From NCBI RefSeq assembly GCF_024206475.1, contig NZ_JAMBPR010000041.1, forward strand, positions 17,474 through 81,473: a stretch of DNA of 64,000 nucleotides, written 5' to 3'. The DNA is from Paraburkholderia sp. CNPSo 3274. GTDB lineage: Bacteria > Pseudomonadota > Gammaproteobacteria > Burkholderiales > Burkholderiaceae. A model generated the notes under the pieces. It did no database searches. It saw nothing but the letters and a program-made list of their open reading frames with translations, and was not told the origin of the DNA. A program made the translations under genes and the position numbers. Of this stretch, positions 16,955 through 25,651 are shown piece after piece (position 1 is the first letter of the stretch; every line of letters starts with the position of its first letter).

Positions 16955-19048
16955 ATGCCTGTGACTTCTCCCTGGCCCACCGAGGCCGATCCGTTCCTTT
17001 CGCTCGAATCGCTCGACGACCCCGCCGTCATGGCCTGGGTCGAATCGCAGAACACGCGCACGCGCGCCGCGTGGCAGGGGGGTGCGCGTTTCGAGGCGCT
17101 CGAAAAGCGCCTCGCACAGGCCTATTTGCCGCGCGAGCGGCCCGTGATTCCGAGCCGCTGGCAGGAGTGGGCCTACGACCTCTGGGAGGACGAGGACAAT
17201 CCCAAGGGCCTGTGGCGCCGCGCGCTCTGGGCCGACTGGCGCGCCCACAAGCCGCAGTGGCAAACGCTCATCGACTTCGACGCGCTCGGCGCGAAAGAGG
17301 GCATGCCATGGGTGTGCGCGGGCATCGACATCCTCTATCCGGACGGCGACCGCGCGCTGATCCAGCTTTCCGATGGCGGCTCCGACGCGGTCATCGTGCG
17401 CGAATTCGACATTGTGAAGCGCGCGTTCGTCGACGATGGTTTCGCCATTGTGAAGGAAGGCAAGCACATCATTTCGTGGATCGATCGCGATACCGTGTAC
17501 CTGGGATGGGACGCGGGCGGCAAGAGTGGCAAGAAGATGCTCACGCGCTCCGGCTATCCGCGCGAGGTGCGCCGCTGGACGCGCGGCACCGCGCTCGCCG
17601 ACGCGCCCGTGGTGTTCAGCGGCGAATTCGACGACATCAGCGTGGAGGGCGACTACGATCCGGTCGAGAAGCGCCACGGCCTGGTGCGCAGCGTCGACTT
17701 CTTCGATTCATACACCTATCGTCTCGATGAGCGCGGCGACTGGCAGGTGTATGACCTGCCTACGCATGTCTCGGTGGGCGCGTGGCATGGCTGGCTGCTG
17801 CTCGAGCCGCGGCTCGACTGGGCCGTTTCGGGCGTAACGTACAAGGGCGGTGCGTTGCTCGTGATCCGCGAAGATGCTTTCCTCACGGGTGATCGCGCGT
17901 TCACGACGCTCTTCACGCCCACGCCCGTTACGTCGGCGTGCGACTGGACCAATACGCAAAACGTCTTGATCGTCTCCTGGCTCGACGATGTGGAGAGCCG
18001 CACGATGCTCTGGCTGCCGCAGCAGGAAGATGGCGCGTGGCGCTGGGAGTCGCGGGTGTTTCCCACGCGTGCGAGTTCACAGGTGGATGTCTCGCCCATC
18101 GAAGACACGCTCAACGACGAGGTATTCGTCGACGTCGACGATTACCTTCTGCCGCCCGAATACTGGCTCGCCGATCTCGCGCAAACCGATCTCCAGCAGT
18201 GGGAATTGCTCGACCGCTGGCCCACGCAGTTCGATTCCGGCCCGCTCACGGTCATCCGCTCGCACGCGCGCTCGGCGGATGGTACGAGCGTACCGTTCAC
18301 CGTGATCGGCCCGAAGGCCGTACTCGAAGGCGAGTCACGCAAGGCGTCGCCGTGCCTGCTCACGGGCTATGGCGGCTTCGCAATCGCGCTCACGCCGCAA
18401 TATCTCGTGGGCTCGGGCATCGGCTGGCTGGAGCAGGGCGGCGTGGTGGCGATCGCGCACATTCGCGGCGGCGGCGAGTACGGCACCGCCTGGCACGTCG
18501 AGGCGCAGCGCGAGCATCGTCAGCGCTCGTTCGATGACTTCATCGCGGTGGCCGAACAGTTGATCGCCGATGGCTATACGAGCGCCGTGCAGCTGGGCAT
18601 CAAGGGTGGCAGCAACGGCGGGCTGCTCGTGGGCGCGTGCATGGTGCAGCGTCCCGAGCTGTTTGGCGCCGTGGTGTGCGAGGTGCCGTTGCTCGACATG
18701 CAGCGCTACCCGGTGCTGCATGCGGGTGCGTCATGGATAGACGAATATGGCGATCCTGAGGATGCCGAAGAATCGCGCGCGCTTGCCGCCTATTCGCCTT
18801 ACCACCATGTGAAGCCAGGTGTTGTGTATCCGCCGTCGCTGTTCACGACTTCGACGAGCGACGACCGCGTGCATCCCTCGCACGCGCGCAAGATGGTCGC
18901 GCGCATGGAGCAGCAGGGGCACGCGAATGTCTGGTATCTGGAGAACACGGAAGGCGGTCACGGCCCCGGCAGCGATTCGCTCGAGCGCGCGGAGTATGAC
19001 GCGCTCGTTTATCGCTTTCTGTGGACCACGCTCGCGGGGAACTGGTAA
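16955..19048 (+). CDS. S9 family prolyl oligopeptidase
   Basis: 697 residues with the two-part design of the S9A family: an N-terminal seven-bladed propeller (about 70-400) and a C-terminal alpha/beta hydrolase. The catalytic Ser553 lies in GGSNGG, the Asp in TSTSDDRVHP (636/637) and His669 in EGGHGP. No signal peptide is seen, so it should be cytosolic. Members cut short peptides after proline or act as oligopeptidase B-like enzymes; the exact specificity is not visible. It converges on the exonuclease III gene with a 9-bp gap. Confidence 0.9.
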   Translation: MPVTSPWPTEADPFLSLESLDDPAVMAWVESQNTRTRAAWQGGARFEALEKRLAQAYLPRERPVIPSRWQEWAYDLWEDEDNPKGLWRRALWADWRAHKPQWQTLIDFDALGAKEGMPWVCAGIDILYPDGDRALIQLSDGGSDAVIVREFDIVKRAFVDDGFAIVKEGKHIISWIDRDTVYLGWDAGGKSGKKMLTRSGYPREVRRWTRGTALADAPVVFSGEFDDISVEGDYDPVEKRHGLVRSVDFFDSYTYRLDERGDWQVYDLPTHVSVGAWHGWLLLEPRLDWAVSGVTYKGGALLVIREDAFLTGDRAFTTLFTPTPVTSACDWTNTQNVLIVSWLDDVESRTMLWLPQQEDGAWRWESRVFPTRASSQVDVSPIEDTLNDEVFVDVDDYLLPPEYWLADLAQTDLQQWELLDRWPTQFDSGPLTVIRSHARSADGTSVPFTVIGPKAVLEGESRKASPCLLTGYGGFAIALTPQYLVGSGIGWLEQGGVVAIAHIRGGGEYGTAWHVEAQREHRQRSFDDFIAVAEQLIADGYTSAVQLGIKGGSNGGLLVGACMVQRPELFGAVVCEVPLLDMQRYPVLHAGASWIDEYGDPEDAEESRALAAYSPYHHVKPGVVYPPSLFTTSTSDDRVHPSHARKMVARMEQQGHANVWYLENTEGGHGPGSDSLERAEYDALVYRFLWTTLAGNW

Positions 19049-19057
19049 GGCGCGCGT

Positions 19058-19843
19058 TCAGCCCGCAATATCGAGCGTGGCGATCACCGGCGTGTGATCG
19101 GACGGCTGTTCCCACTTGCGTGGGACCTTGTCCACTTCGCACGCGGTGAGGTGCCCGGCAAGCGCGGGCGCGAGCAGGATATGGTCGATGCGCAAGCCCG
19201 CGTTGCGGCGAAACGCGAACATGCGATAGTCCCACCACGTGAAGAGTTTTTCGGGCTGCTCGAACTGGCGGAACGCATCGACGAAACCGAGTTCAATCAG
19301 GCGGCGAAACTGCGCGCGCTCCTCGGGCGAGACGAGGTTCTGGCCTTCCCAGGCCTTCGGATCGTGCACGTCGCGGTCTTCGGGCGCGATGTTGTAGTCG
19401 CCGAGCAGCGCGAGCTTCGGGTAGCGCTGCATCTCCTGCGCGAGCCAGTCATGCATGGCGTCGAGCCATTGCAGCTTGTACGCGAACTTCTCGGTGCCGG
19501 GCGCCTGGCCGTTCGGGAAATACGCGCTCACCACACGCACGTCACCGATGGTCGTGGCGATCACGCGCTGCTGCGGATCTTCGAAGCCCGGAATGTTGCG
19601 CACGACCGTGGCTTCGTCGACGAAGAGGCCTTCGCGCACGAGGATGCCCACGCCGTTATAGGTCTTCTGGCCGGCGAACCAGCTGCGATAGCCGTGTGCC
19701 TCGAGATCGGCGCGCGGGAACTTGTCGTCGGTGAGCTTGAGCTCCTGGAGGCAGAGCACGTCGGTCTTGCTCTCGTTGAGCCAGTCGATGACGTGCTGCA
19801 GACGGACCTTGAGGGAGTTGACGTTCCACGTTGCGATTTTCAT
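19058..19843 (-). CDS. xth: Exodeoxyribonuclease III
   Basis: 261 residues of the exonuclease-endonuclease-phosphatase fold: MKIATWNVNSLKVRLQ at the start, CLQELKLTDDKFP with the metal-binding Glu, LLGDYNIAPEDRD, and the C-terminal PSDHTPVIATL with the catalytic His. It is an AP endonuclease and 3' exonuclease of base excision repair. The length equals that of E. coli Xth (268) within a few residues. It is convergent with the peptidase gene and divergent from nothing close by. Confidence 0.97.
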   Translation of the reverse strand: MKIATWNVNSLKVRLQHVIDWLNESKTDVLCLQELKLTDDKFPRADLEAHGYRSWFAGQKTYNGVGILVREGLFVDEATVVRNIPGFEDPQQRVIATTIGDVRVVSAYFPNGQAPGTEKFAYKLQWLDAMHDWLAQEMQRYPKLALLGDYNIAPEDRDVHDPKAWEGQNLVSPEERAQFRRLIELGFVDAFRQFEQPEKLFTWWDYRMFAFRRNAGLRIDHILLAPALAGHLTACEVDKVPRKWEQPSDHTPVIATLDIAG

Positions 19844-19926
19844 GTGAGGCTCGATAGGGTGACGGTGTGCTTTTGGTGCACTTCGGCGCCATTATCGCCT
19901 GCTTCGCAACGCGGGCAACAGTTGCC

Positions 19927-20655
19927 TCACCATTGCTCCAGCCACGGCCGCAGATCGAGTTCGTGCGTCCAGGCATCGCGCGGCTGCTGGTGCAGTGTCC
20001 AGTAGGCGTCGGCAATGTGCTCGGGGTTCAGAATGCCGTCGCGTTCCTTGAGCTTGTAGCGCTCGGGAAAATTCTCGCGGATGAACTCGGTGTCGATCGC
20101 GCCATCGACGATGATCTGCCCGACGTGAATGCCCTGCGGCCCGAGTTCGCGCGCCATCGACTGGGCGAGTGCGCGCAGCGCCTGCTTCGCGCCCGCGAAC
20201 GCCGCGAAGCCCTCGCGCCCGCGCAGGCTCGCGGTCGCACCCGTGAAAAAGATCGAACCGCGCTCGCGCGGCAGCATGACCTTTGCGGCTTCGCGGCCCA
20301 TCAGAAACCCGGCGAAGCAGGCCATTTCCCAGACCTTGTGATAGACCCGCGCCGTGGTTTCGGTAATGCCGAAGCGCACGTTCGCGCCGATATTGAAGAT
20401 CGCCACCTCGATGGGCGCGATGCGCTTTTCGATGTCGGAGAAGAGCGCGATCATGTCCTCTTCCTTGCGCGCGTCCGAGCCGAAGGCGTGTGCTTCGCCG
20501 CCCTCGGCTTCGATCTGCGCGACGAGCGGCGCGAGCTTGTCGGCATTGCGGCGTGTCACGCATGCAATGTAGCCCTCGCGTGCGAAGCGGCGCGCGATGG
20601 CGCCTCCGGTGGCGTCGCCTGCGCCGATTACCAGTACGGCCTTCTTTTGCGTCAT
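19927..20655 (-). CDS. SDR-family oxidoreductase with altered active site
   Basis: 242 residues with the Rossmann fold of short-chain dehydrogenases. The glycine motif is GAGDATGGAIA (11-21), FNIGAN replaces the usual NNAG, and a Ser/Thr-rich strand FFTGATAS (136-143) carries the putative catalytic Ser143. The usual YxxxK is FAGAK: Phe153 replaces the catalytic Tyr while Lys157 is kept. Either another group donates the proton or the protein is not a classical dehydrogenase. It is divergent from the DsbA-like isomerase gene. Confidence 0.85.
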   Translation of the reverse strand: MTQKKAVLVIGAGDATGGAIARRFAREGYIACVTRRNADKLAPLVAQIEAEGGEAHAFGSDARKEEDMIALFSDIEKRIAPIEVAIFNIGANVRFGITETTARVYHKVWEMACFAGFLMGREAAKVMLPRERGSIFFTGATASLRGREGFAAFAGAKQALRALAQSMARELGPQGIHVGQIIVDGAIDTEFIRENFPERYKLKERDGILNPEHIADAYWTLHQQPRDAWTHELDLRPWLEQW

Positions 20656-20755
20656 GGTGCTTGTCTCGCTGTCGATAATTGCGGCCCGGTTTCAGGTATC
20701 TTAGGATGTCGGCGCGCCCGGGCAAAGGTGCGCGAATTCACATAGGGGAGACACG

Positions 20756-21376
20756 ATGGGTGACATCAAGGTGCAGTTTCTGTTCGACTTCGGCAGTCCT
20801 AACGCTTACCTGTGCCACAAGGTGATCGGCGGCATCGAAGCGCGCCGGCAGGTGCGTTTCGAGTATGTGCCGATCCTGCTTGGCGGCCTGTTCAAGCTGA
20901 GCGGCAATCGCTCGCCGGGCGAGGCGTTCGCGAGCATCGAGAACAAGCGCAAATTCATGATGCTGGAGATGCGGCGCTTCATCGAGCGGCATGGGCTGAC
21001 GGCTTATCGGCCCAATCCGCACTTCCCGGTGAACACGTTGCAGATCATGCGCGGCGCGATTGCGGCGCAGCGCAACGGCACGTTCGCGCGCTACGTGGAC
21101 CGCATGTTCGCGCACATGTGGGAAGAGGGCCTCAAGATGGACGACGCTGCGGTGATCCGCGCTGCGCTGGAGGCGGACGGCCTCGACGCCACGGCGTTCG
21201 AAACGGCGATTCAGGACGCCGATGTGAAAGCCGCGCTGCTTGCGAACACGCAGTCGGCGTTCGAGCGCGGCGCGTTCGGTTCGCCGACGTTCTTCGTCGG
21301 CGAGGAAATGTACTTCGGCAAGGATCAGTTGCGCGATGTCGAAGAGGAAATCGCGCGCGTGAAGTCGCGCGCATAA
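20756..21376 (+). CDS. DsbA-family 2-hydroxychromene-2-carboxylate isomerase-like protein
   Basis: 206 residues with the thioredoxin-like HCCA isomerase/kappa-GST fold. FLFDFGSPNAYL at the start carries the Ser that replaces the redox Cys in this branch, and GSPTFFVGEEMYFGKDQL is the usual C-terminal signature. In naphthalene degradation such enzymes isomerise 2-hydroxychromene-2-carboxylate using glutathione. No aromatic-degradation genes lie nearby, so the physiological substrate is open. GGGGAG precedes the ATG. It converges on the nitronate monooxygenase gene. Confidence 0.88.
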   Translation: MGDIKVQFLFDFGSPNAYLCHKVIGGIEARRQVRFEYVPILLGGLFKLSGNRSPGEAFASIENKRKFMMLEMRRFIERHGLTAYRPNPHFPVNTLQIMRGAIAAQRNGTFARYVDRMFAHMWEEGLKMDDAAVIRAALEADGLDATAFETAIQDADVKAALLANTQSAFERGAFGSPTFFVGEEMYFGKDQLRDVEEEIARVKSRA

Positions 21377-21440
21377 GTCGCGGCGGTTCATGACGAGGCG
21401 AGGCGGACGCGGCATGATCGCTCCCGCCTCGCGCCGCGCA

Positions 21441-22442
21441 TCAAAGCGCGGCTTGTTCCACCGTTTGTTCCTCGGCTTGCGGCGCAGCGACCACGCCCAG
21501 ACGCACGCGCGCCGCCACGTATTCGCGCTTCAAACGCGCGATGAGTTCAGCTGCCGGCACGACGCTCTTCACCGCGCCAATGCCCTGGCCCGAGCCCCAG
21601 ATGTCCTTCCACGGCTTCACGCGCGTCGAGCCGAAATTCATTGCCGACGGATCCGACAGCGGCAGCGCCTCTGGATCGAGGCCGCTCGCCACGATGCTCT
21701 GGCGCAGATAGTTGCCGTGCACGCCCGTGAAGAGATTCGAGTACACGATATCGCCGGCGCCGCCTTCGACGATCATTTGCTTGTACGCGTCGACGGCGTT
21801 CGCTTCATGCGTGGCGATGAACGCCGAGCCGATATAGGCGAGATCGGCGCCCGCCGCCTGCGCCGCGAGAATCGCGTTGCCATTGCCGATCGCGCCCGAA
21901 AGCAGCAGGGGGCCGTCGAACCATTCGCGAATCTCGTGGATGAGGGCGAACGGCGAGAGCGTACCCGCATGGCCGCCGGCACCGGCGGCAACGGCGATCA
22001 GGCCGTCCGCGCCTTTCTCGATGGCCTTCTTCGCGAAGGTGTTGTTGATGACGTCGTGCAGCACGATGCCGCCCCATGCGTGGATCGCGTGGTTGACTTC
22101 TTCGCGTGCGCCGAGCGACGTGATGACGATCGGTACCTTGTACTGGGCGCACACGCCAAGGTCGTGCTCGAGGCGGTCGTTCGACTTGTGCACGATCTGG
22201 TTGACAGCGAAGGGCGCCGCCGGGGCGTCCGGATGCTTCGCGTTGTACTCGGCGAGTTCGGTGGTAATGCGGTCGAGCCATTCACCCAGCACGTGCTCTG
22301 GCCGCGCATTGAGCGCGGGGAACGAGCCGACGACGCCCGCCTTGCACTGGGCGATCACGAGATCGGGATTCGAAATGATGAAGAGGGGCGAGCCGACGAC
22401 CGGAATCGACAGGCCGCGGCGCAGCACGGCGGGCAGGGACAT
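21441..22442 (-). CDS. Nitronate monooxygenase (2-nitropropane dioxygenase family)
   Basis: 333 residues, FMN-binding TIM-barrel of the NMO family: SIPVVGSPLFIISNPDLVIAQ near the N-terminus, AAGAGGHAGTLSPFALIHEIR (phosphate-binding Gly-rich loop) and GAIGNGNAILAAQAAGAD. It would oxidise alkyl nitronates such as propionate-3-nitronate, a detoxifying reaction. AAGGAG lies before the ATG. The divergent PadR-type gene and an operator covering the -35 of this gene suggest that PadR represses it and that an inducer, perhaps the substrate, lifts repression. Confidence 0.92.
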   Translation of the reverse strand: MSLPAVLRRGLSIPVVGSPLFIISNPDLVIAQCKAGVVGSFPALNARPEHVLGEWLDRITTELAEYNAKHPDAPAAPFAVNQIVHKSNDRLEHDLGVCAQYKVPIVITSLGAREEVNHAIHAWGGIVLHDVINNTFAKKAIEKGADGLIAVAAGAGGHAGTLSPFALIHEIREWFDGPLLLSGAIGNGNAILAAQAAGADLAYIGSAFIATHEANAVDAYKQMIVEGGAGDIVYSNLFTGVHGNYLRQSIVASGLDPEALPLSDPSAMNFGSTRVKPWKDIWGSGQGIGAVKSVVPAAELIARLKREYVAARVRLGVVAAPQAEEQTVEQAAL

Positions 22443-22529
22443 CCATATCTCCTTGACTGGGGCGGCGGCCGGGTGCGGCTGCCGTCGCGTGATTCGATGC
22501 GCCGGCGTGCAAGCCGGCTGGCAAGCTCA

Positions 22530-22571
22530 AACATAGCAAAGTCGTCGAAACTATGCAACCAGTTGCATAGT
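22530..22571 (-). promoter_or_regulatory. Nitronate monooxygenase promoter with overlapping PadR-type operator
   Basis: Minus-strand -35 TTGCAT (22558-22553), 17-nt spacer and -10 TATGTT (22535-22530). A perfect dyad of 10-bp arms (ACTATGCAAC, CA, GTTGCATAGT) spans 22550-22571 and covers the -35. TGCA-centred dyads are usual for PadR regulators, and a padR gene starts 60 bp away on the other strand. Confidence 0.75.
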
Positions 22572-22618
22572 GGGAAAATTCGGTCCGCAACAGATCCGGC
22601 ATTGGGTGGGGCGTAGTT

Positions 22619-22624
22619 TAGAAT
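22619..22624 (+). promoter_or_regulatory. -10 element of padR
   Basis: TAGAAT ends 6 nt before the padR ATG, so the predicted start point coincides with the start codon. No Shine-Dalgarno can fit. No clear -35 is seen at the proper distance. Confidence 0.5.
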
Positions 22625-22630
22625 CGCCGC

Positions 22631-23173
22631 ATGTCGACGCCGCATGCCATCCTCATCGCCTTGCTGGAAAAGCCTTCGTCGGGCTACGACCTCGCGCGCC
22701 GCTTCGATCGCGCGATCGGCTACTTCTGGCACGCCACGCATCAGCAGATCTATCGCGAGTTGGGCCGCATGGTCGAGGCGGGGTGGGTGTCGGTCATCGA
22801 GGACGAGACGGCCGCCGCGTCGCGCAAGAAGGTGTATTGCGTGTTGCCGGTAGGGCGAGATGAGGTGGCGCGCTGGGTGCGCGAGACAGCGCTCGACCTC
22901 GACTCGCGCAACGTGTTTCTGCTCAAGCTGCGGGCCGATGCCGTGATCGGGCCGCTTGGCCTCGCTGAGGAACTCGCGCGGCTCATCGAAGAAAATCGCG
23001 CGCGGCTCGCGACATATCGGGAGATCGAGGAGCGCGATTTTGGCGCGGCTTTGCTCACGCGCGGGCAGCAGTTGCAGTACGCGATCCTCAAGGCGGGCAT
23101 TCATACGCAAGAGATGTGGCTGGTCTGGGCGGAAGAGGTGCGGCCGCTGGTGGAACCCGCGCGGGCGCGGTGA
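22631..23173 (+). CDS. PadR-family transcriptional regulator
   Basis: 180 residues. The winged-helix N-terminus reads ILIALLEKPSSGYDLARRFD, then HQQIYRELGRMVEAGWV and the wing SRKKVYCVLPVGRDEVARWV, which is diagnostic of PadR (Vtr/PadR C-terminal type). A coiled, charged C-terminal dimerisation region follows. It should bind as a dimer to the 22-bp dyad between itself and the nitronate monooxygenase gene. The phenolic ligands known for PadR of Bacillus cannot be presumed here. Confidence 0.92.
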   Translation: MSTPHAILIALLEKPSSGYDLARRFDRAIGYFWHATHQQIYRELGRMVEAGWVSVIEDETAAASRKKVYCVLPVGRDEVARWVRETALDLDSRNVFLLKLRADAVIGPLGLAEELARLIEENRARLATYREIEERDFGAALLTRGQQLQYAILKAGIHTQEMWLVWAEEVRPLVEPARAR

Positions 23174-23266
23174 AATTTTCCAGGTTATCCGAAGTAATTT
23201 TCGTGTCGCGATTGCCTGCGCGACGGTGTTCGAACGCGTGATGTTTCAATCGTTTGAAAAAGACAC

Positions 23267-23295
23267 TTGACGGAGCGGCCTCCGCACCTTATACT
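23267..23295 (+). promoter_or_regulatory. Promoter of tRNA-fMet
   Basis: TTGACG (23267-23272), 17-nt spacer, TATACT (23290-23295): a near-consensus sigma-70 promoter, with a GC-rich discriminator region before the mature tRNA starts 17 nt later, as is usual for stable RNA genes. Confidence 0.9.
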
Positions 23296-23311
23296 TCTTT
23301 TCTCTGACGGA

Positions 23312-23388
<77 letters not shown>

Positions 23389-23423
23389 AACGTCTTAAGT
23401 AGTAGGCCTTGTGCCAAACAATT

Positions 23424-23448
23424 AACCCGCTTTTAGCGGGTTTTTTGT
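23424..23448 (+). terminator. Terminator after tRNA-fMet
   Basis: AACCCGCT / AGCGGGTT (23424-23431, 23435-23442) with a TTT loop, then a long T-run. It separates the tRNA from the convergent racemase gene. Confidence 0.92.
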
Positions 23449-23505
23449 TTTCTGCCTCTCGAAGTTACAGCGGAAGCTACAGCGAACGCATCGCTAAGCG
23501 CCTGC

Positions 23506-24201
23506 CTAGCTTCCAATCGCCCAATCCACCGCGGCCTGCGCGTGCAGCGCGGTGGTGTCGAACACCGGCAGTGCCGAATCGTTCTGTCCGATTAGCAGCG
23601 TGATTTCCGTGCAGCCGAGAATGACCGCCTGCGCGCCGCGTGCCGCGAGGTCTTCGATCACGCGCTGATACACGCGCCGCGACTCTACATCCACGTTGCC
23701 GTGACACAGTTCGTCGTAGATGATCCGGTGCACGTCCGCGCGATCGTATTCGTTCGGCACGATCGCTTCGATGCCGTGTGCCTCGCGCAATCGCCCGACA
23801 TAGAAGTCCTGTTCCATTGTGTAGCGCGTGCCGAGCAGGGCCGCTCGCGTGAAGCCCGCGGCGCGCAAGGCCTGGCCGGTCGGGTCCGCGATATGCAGGA
23901 AGGGGATCGAGATCGTCGCCTCGATCGCCGCGCGCACCCGGTGCATCGTGTTCGTCGCGAGCAGCACGATATCGGCGCCCCCGCGTTCGAGTTGTTGCGC
24001 GGCCTCGGCCATCTGCACGCCTAGCGCGTCCCAGTCGCCCGCGCGCTGGAGCGCTTCGACCTGCGCGAAGTCCACGGTCACCATCAGGCTGCGCGCGTTG
24101 TGATGGCCGCCCAGACGCGCCTTCGCGTGGCGGTTCAGCAGCCGGTAATACTCGGCCGACGATTCCCAGCTCATCCCCCCAATTACGCCGATCGTTTTCA
24201 T
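23506..24201 (-). CDS. Aspartate/glutamate racemase family protein (YgeA-like)
   Basis: 231 residues: MKTIGVIGGMSWESSAEYYRLLN start, LATNTMH and ILGCTEI active-site segments. The two catalytic positions are Thr83 and Cys197, not the Cys/Cys pair of most family members. E. coli YgeA has the same Thr/Cys pair at the same positions and is specific for L-Asp/L-Glu, so a similar PLP-independent amino-acid racemase is likely. GAGGAAC precedes the chosen ATG; the frame extends upstream without another ribosome site. It is divergent from dinB. Confidence 0.9.
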   Translation of the reverse strand: MKTIGVIGGMSWESSAEYYRLLNRHAKARLGGHHNARSLMVTVDFAQVEALQRAGDWDALGVQMAEAAQQLERGGADIVLLATNTMHRVRAAIEATISIPFLHIADPTGQALRAAGFTRAALLGTRYTMEQDFYVGRLREAHGIEAIVPNEYDRADVHRIIYDELCHGNVDVESRRVYQRVIEDLAARGAQAVILGCTEITLLIGQNDSALPVFDTTALHAQAAVDWAIGS

Positions 24202-24327
24202 CGATTCGTTCCTCACTCTCGTGGACTGTTCAGTCCGCACGAGTATAGGCCCGCGCAGCCAGCCGTCCAGAGACGGTCTGGCCGATCCGAAGCGGACGGG
24301 AGCAGATAAAGGGCGCGGACACTTTTC

Positions 24328-24356
24328 TTGAAAATAGCACTGTGTTTTTGTACAGT
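24328..24356 (+). promoter_or_regulatory. dinB promoter with LexA (SOS) box
   Basis: -35 TTGAAA (24328-24333), 17-nt spacer, -10 TACAGT (24351-24356). The 16-bp CTGTGTTTTTGTACAG at 24340-24355 fits the LexA consensus CTGT-N8-ACAG and fills the spacer and most of the -10, so LexA would block polymerase directly. This places dinB in the SOS regulon. Confidence 0.85.
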
Positions 24357-24365
24357 ATCGAGACC

Positions 24366-25538
24366 GTGAACGCGCCTTCTCCTGACCCCGCGCCGCCGGC
24401 TGCGCCCGACCCGGGGCGCTCCGCCGCGGCACTTGCCGCCGCCGCTCGCAAGATCATCCATTGCGATTGCGACTGCTTCTATGCGTCGGTCGAAATGCGT
24501 GACGACCCCTCATTGCGCGGCCGTCCGCTCGCGGTGGGCGGACGGCCCGACCAGCGCGGCGTGATTGCCACCTGCAACTACGAGGCGCGGCGCTTCGGCA
24601 TTCATTCGGCGATGTCGTCGGCGCTCGCCATGCGCAAGTGTCCTGATCTGCTGATCCTGCCCACGGCGATGGAGAAGTACCGCACCGCTTCGCGCGAGAT
24701 CATGGCGATCTACCGCGACTACACGCCCGACGTCGAACCGCTCTCGCTCGACGAAGCCTATCTCGATGTCACGCGCGCCCCGCGCTGCAAGGGCAGCGCC
24801 ACGCTGATCGCCGAGGAAATTCGCGCTCGCGTGCGCGAAACCGTGGGCGTGACGGTTTCGGCCGGCGTGGCGCCGAACAAGTTCATCGCCAAGATCGCCT
24901 CGGACTGGAACAAGCCTGATGGCCTCTTCGTCGTGCGTCCGCTTGAAGTCGATGCCTTCGTTGCTGCGCTGCCCGTGCGCAAGATTCACGGCGTAGGCAA
25001 GGTCACGGCCGCGAAGCTCGAAAATCTCGGGCTCACCACCTGCGCGCAACTGCGCAGGTGGTCGCTGTTCGATCTGCATCGGCATTTCGGCGTGTTCGGC
25101 AAGCGGCTCTACGAACTCGCGCGCGGCATGGACGACCGGCCAGTGCGCGCCGATCAGGAGCGCAAGTCGGTGAGCGTCGAGACGACCTACATGAACGATC
25201 TGCTCACGCTCGAAGCGTGCAGCGAGGAGCTGAAGCGTCTTGCGGTGCAGCTCGACGCGCGCATCGAACGCGTGGGTTGCGCGCACGCGGTGCGCAAGCT
25301 CTTCGTGAAGATCCGCTTCGCCAACTTCCAGCGTACGACGGTCGAGTGCGTGGCCGACGCCACCGATGTGCGCACCCTCCTCCTGATGCTCGAAAAAGGG
25401 CTCACGCGGCGCAAGCTGGCGGTGCGTCTGCTCGGCGTGGGCGTGCGGCTCGAAGAGGAGAATCCGGCGTTGCGCGGGCAGTTCGCGCTCTTCGACGACG
25501 ATCCAGCGGAAGACGATGGTCCGCTCGCGCTCGCGTGA
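24366..25538 (+). CDS. dinB: DNA polymerase IV (Y-family)
   Basis: 390 residues from a GTG at 24366. The palm motifs are HCDCDCFYASVEM and SLDEAYLDVT with the catalytic Asp/Glu; the thumb has a helix-hairpin-helix (KIHGVGKVTAAKLENLGL) and the little-finger domain follows. The last residues, GQFALFDDDP, resemble a beta-clamp-binding tail. It copies damaged DNA with low fidelity. An earlier in-frame GTG at 24342 lies inside the LexA box and upstream of the expected transcript start, so it is rejected. The first 30 residues are a Pro/Ala-rich extension compared with E. coli DinB. Confidence 0.95.
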   Translation: MNAPSPDPAPPAAPDPGRSAAALAAAARKIIHCDCDCFYASVEMRDDPSLRGRPLAVGGRPDQRGVIATCNYEARRFGIHSAMSSALAMRKCPDLLILPTAMEKYRTASREIMAIYRDYTPDVEPLSLDEAYLDVTRAPRCKGSATLIAEEIRARVRETVGVTVSAGVAPNKFIAKIASDWNKPDGLFVVRPLEVDAFVAALPVRKIHGVGKVTAAKLENLGLTTCAQLRRWSLFDLHRHFGVFGKRLYELARGMDDRPVRADQERKSVSVETTYMNDLLTLEACSEELKRLAVQLDARIERVGCAHAVRKLFVKIRFANFQRTTVECVADATDVRTLLLMLEKGLTRRKLAVRLLGVGVRLEEENPALRGQFALFDDDPAEDDGPLALA

Positions 25539-25651
25539 CGCCTTCGCGTGGATGCGGGCCACGCTGCTGGCGGCGCGATTCTGGCGCCGATAGAATCGAC
25601 GCGAGTCGAAACGAAAGTGCCACGCCGCCACGCCAGAACAAGGAGCCGCAG

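Noticed and set aside
14972..17677. A 901-codon open frame on the minus strand
   Set aside because: It lies antisense to ntrB, ntrC and the prolyl oligopeptidase gene; their motifs are clear, and long antisense frames are common in DNA of this GC content.
24342..24365. Earlier GTG start for dinB
   Set aside because: It is within the LexA box and upstream of the expected transcript start.
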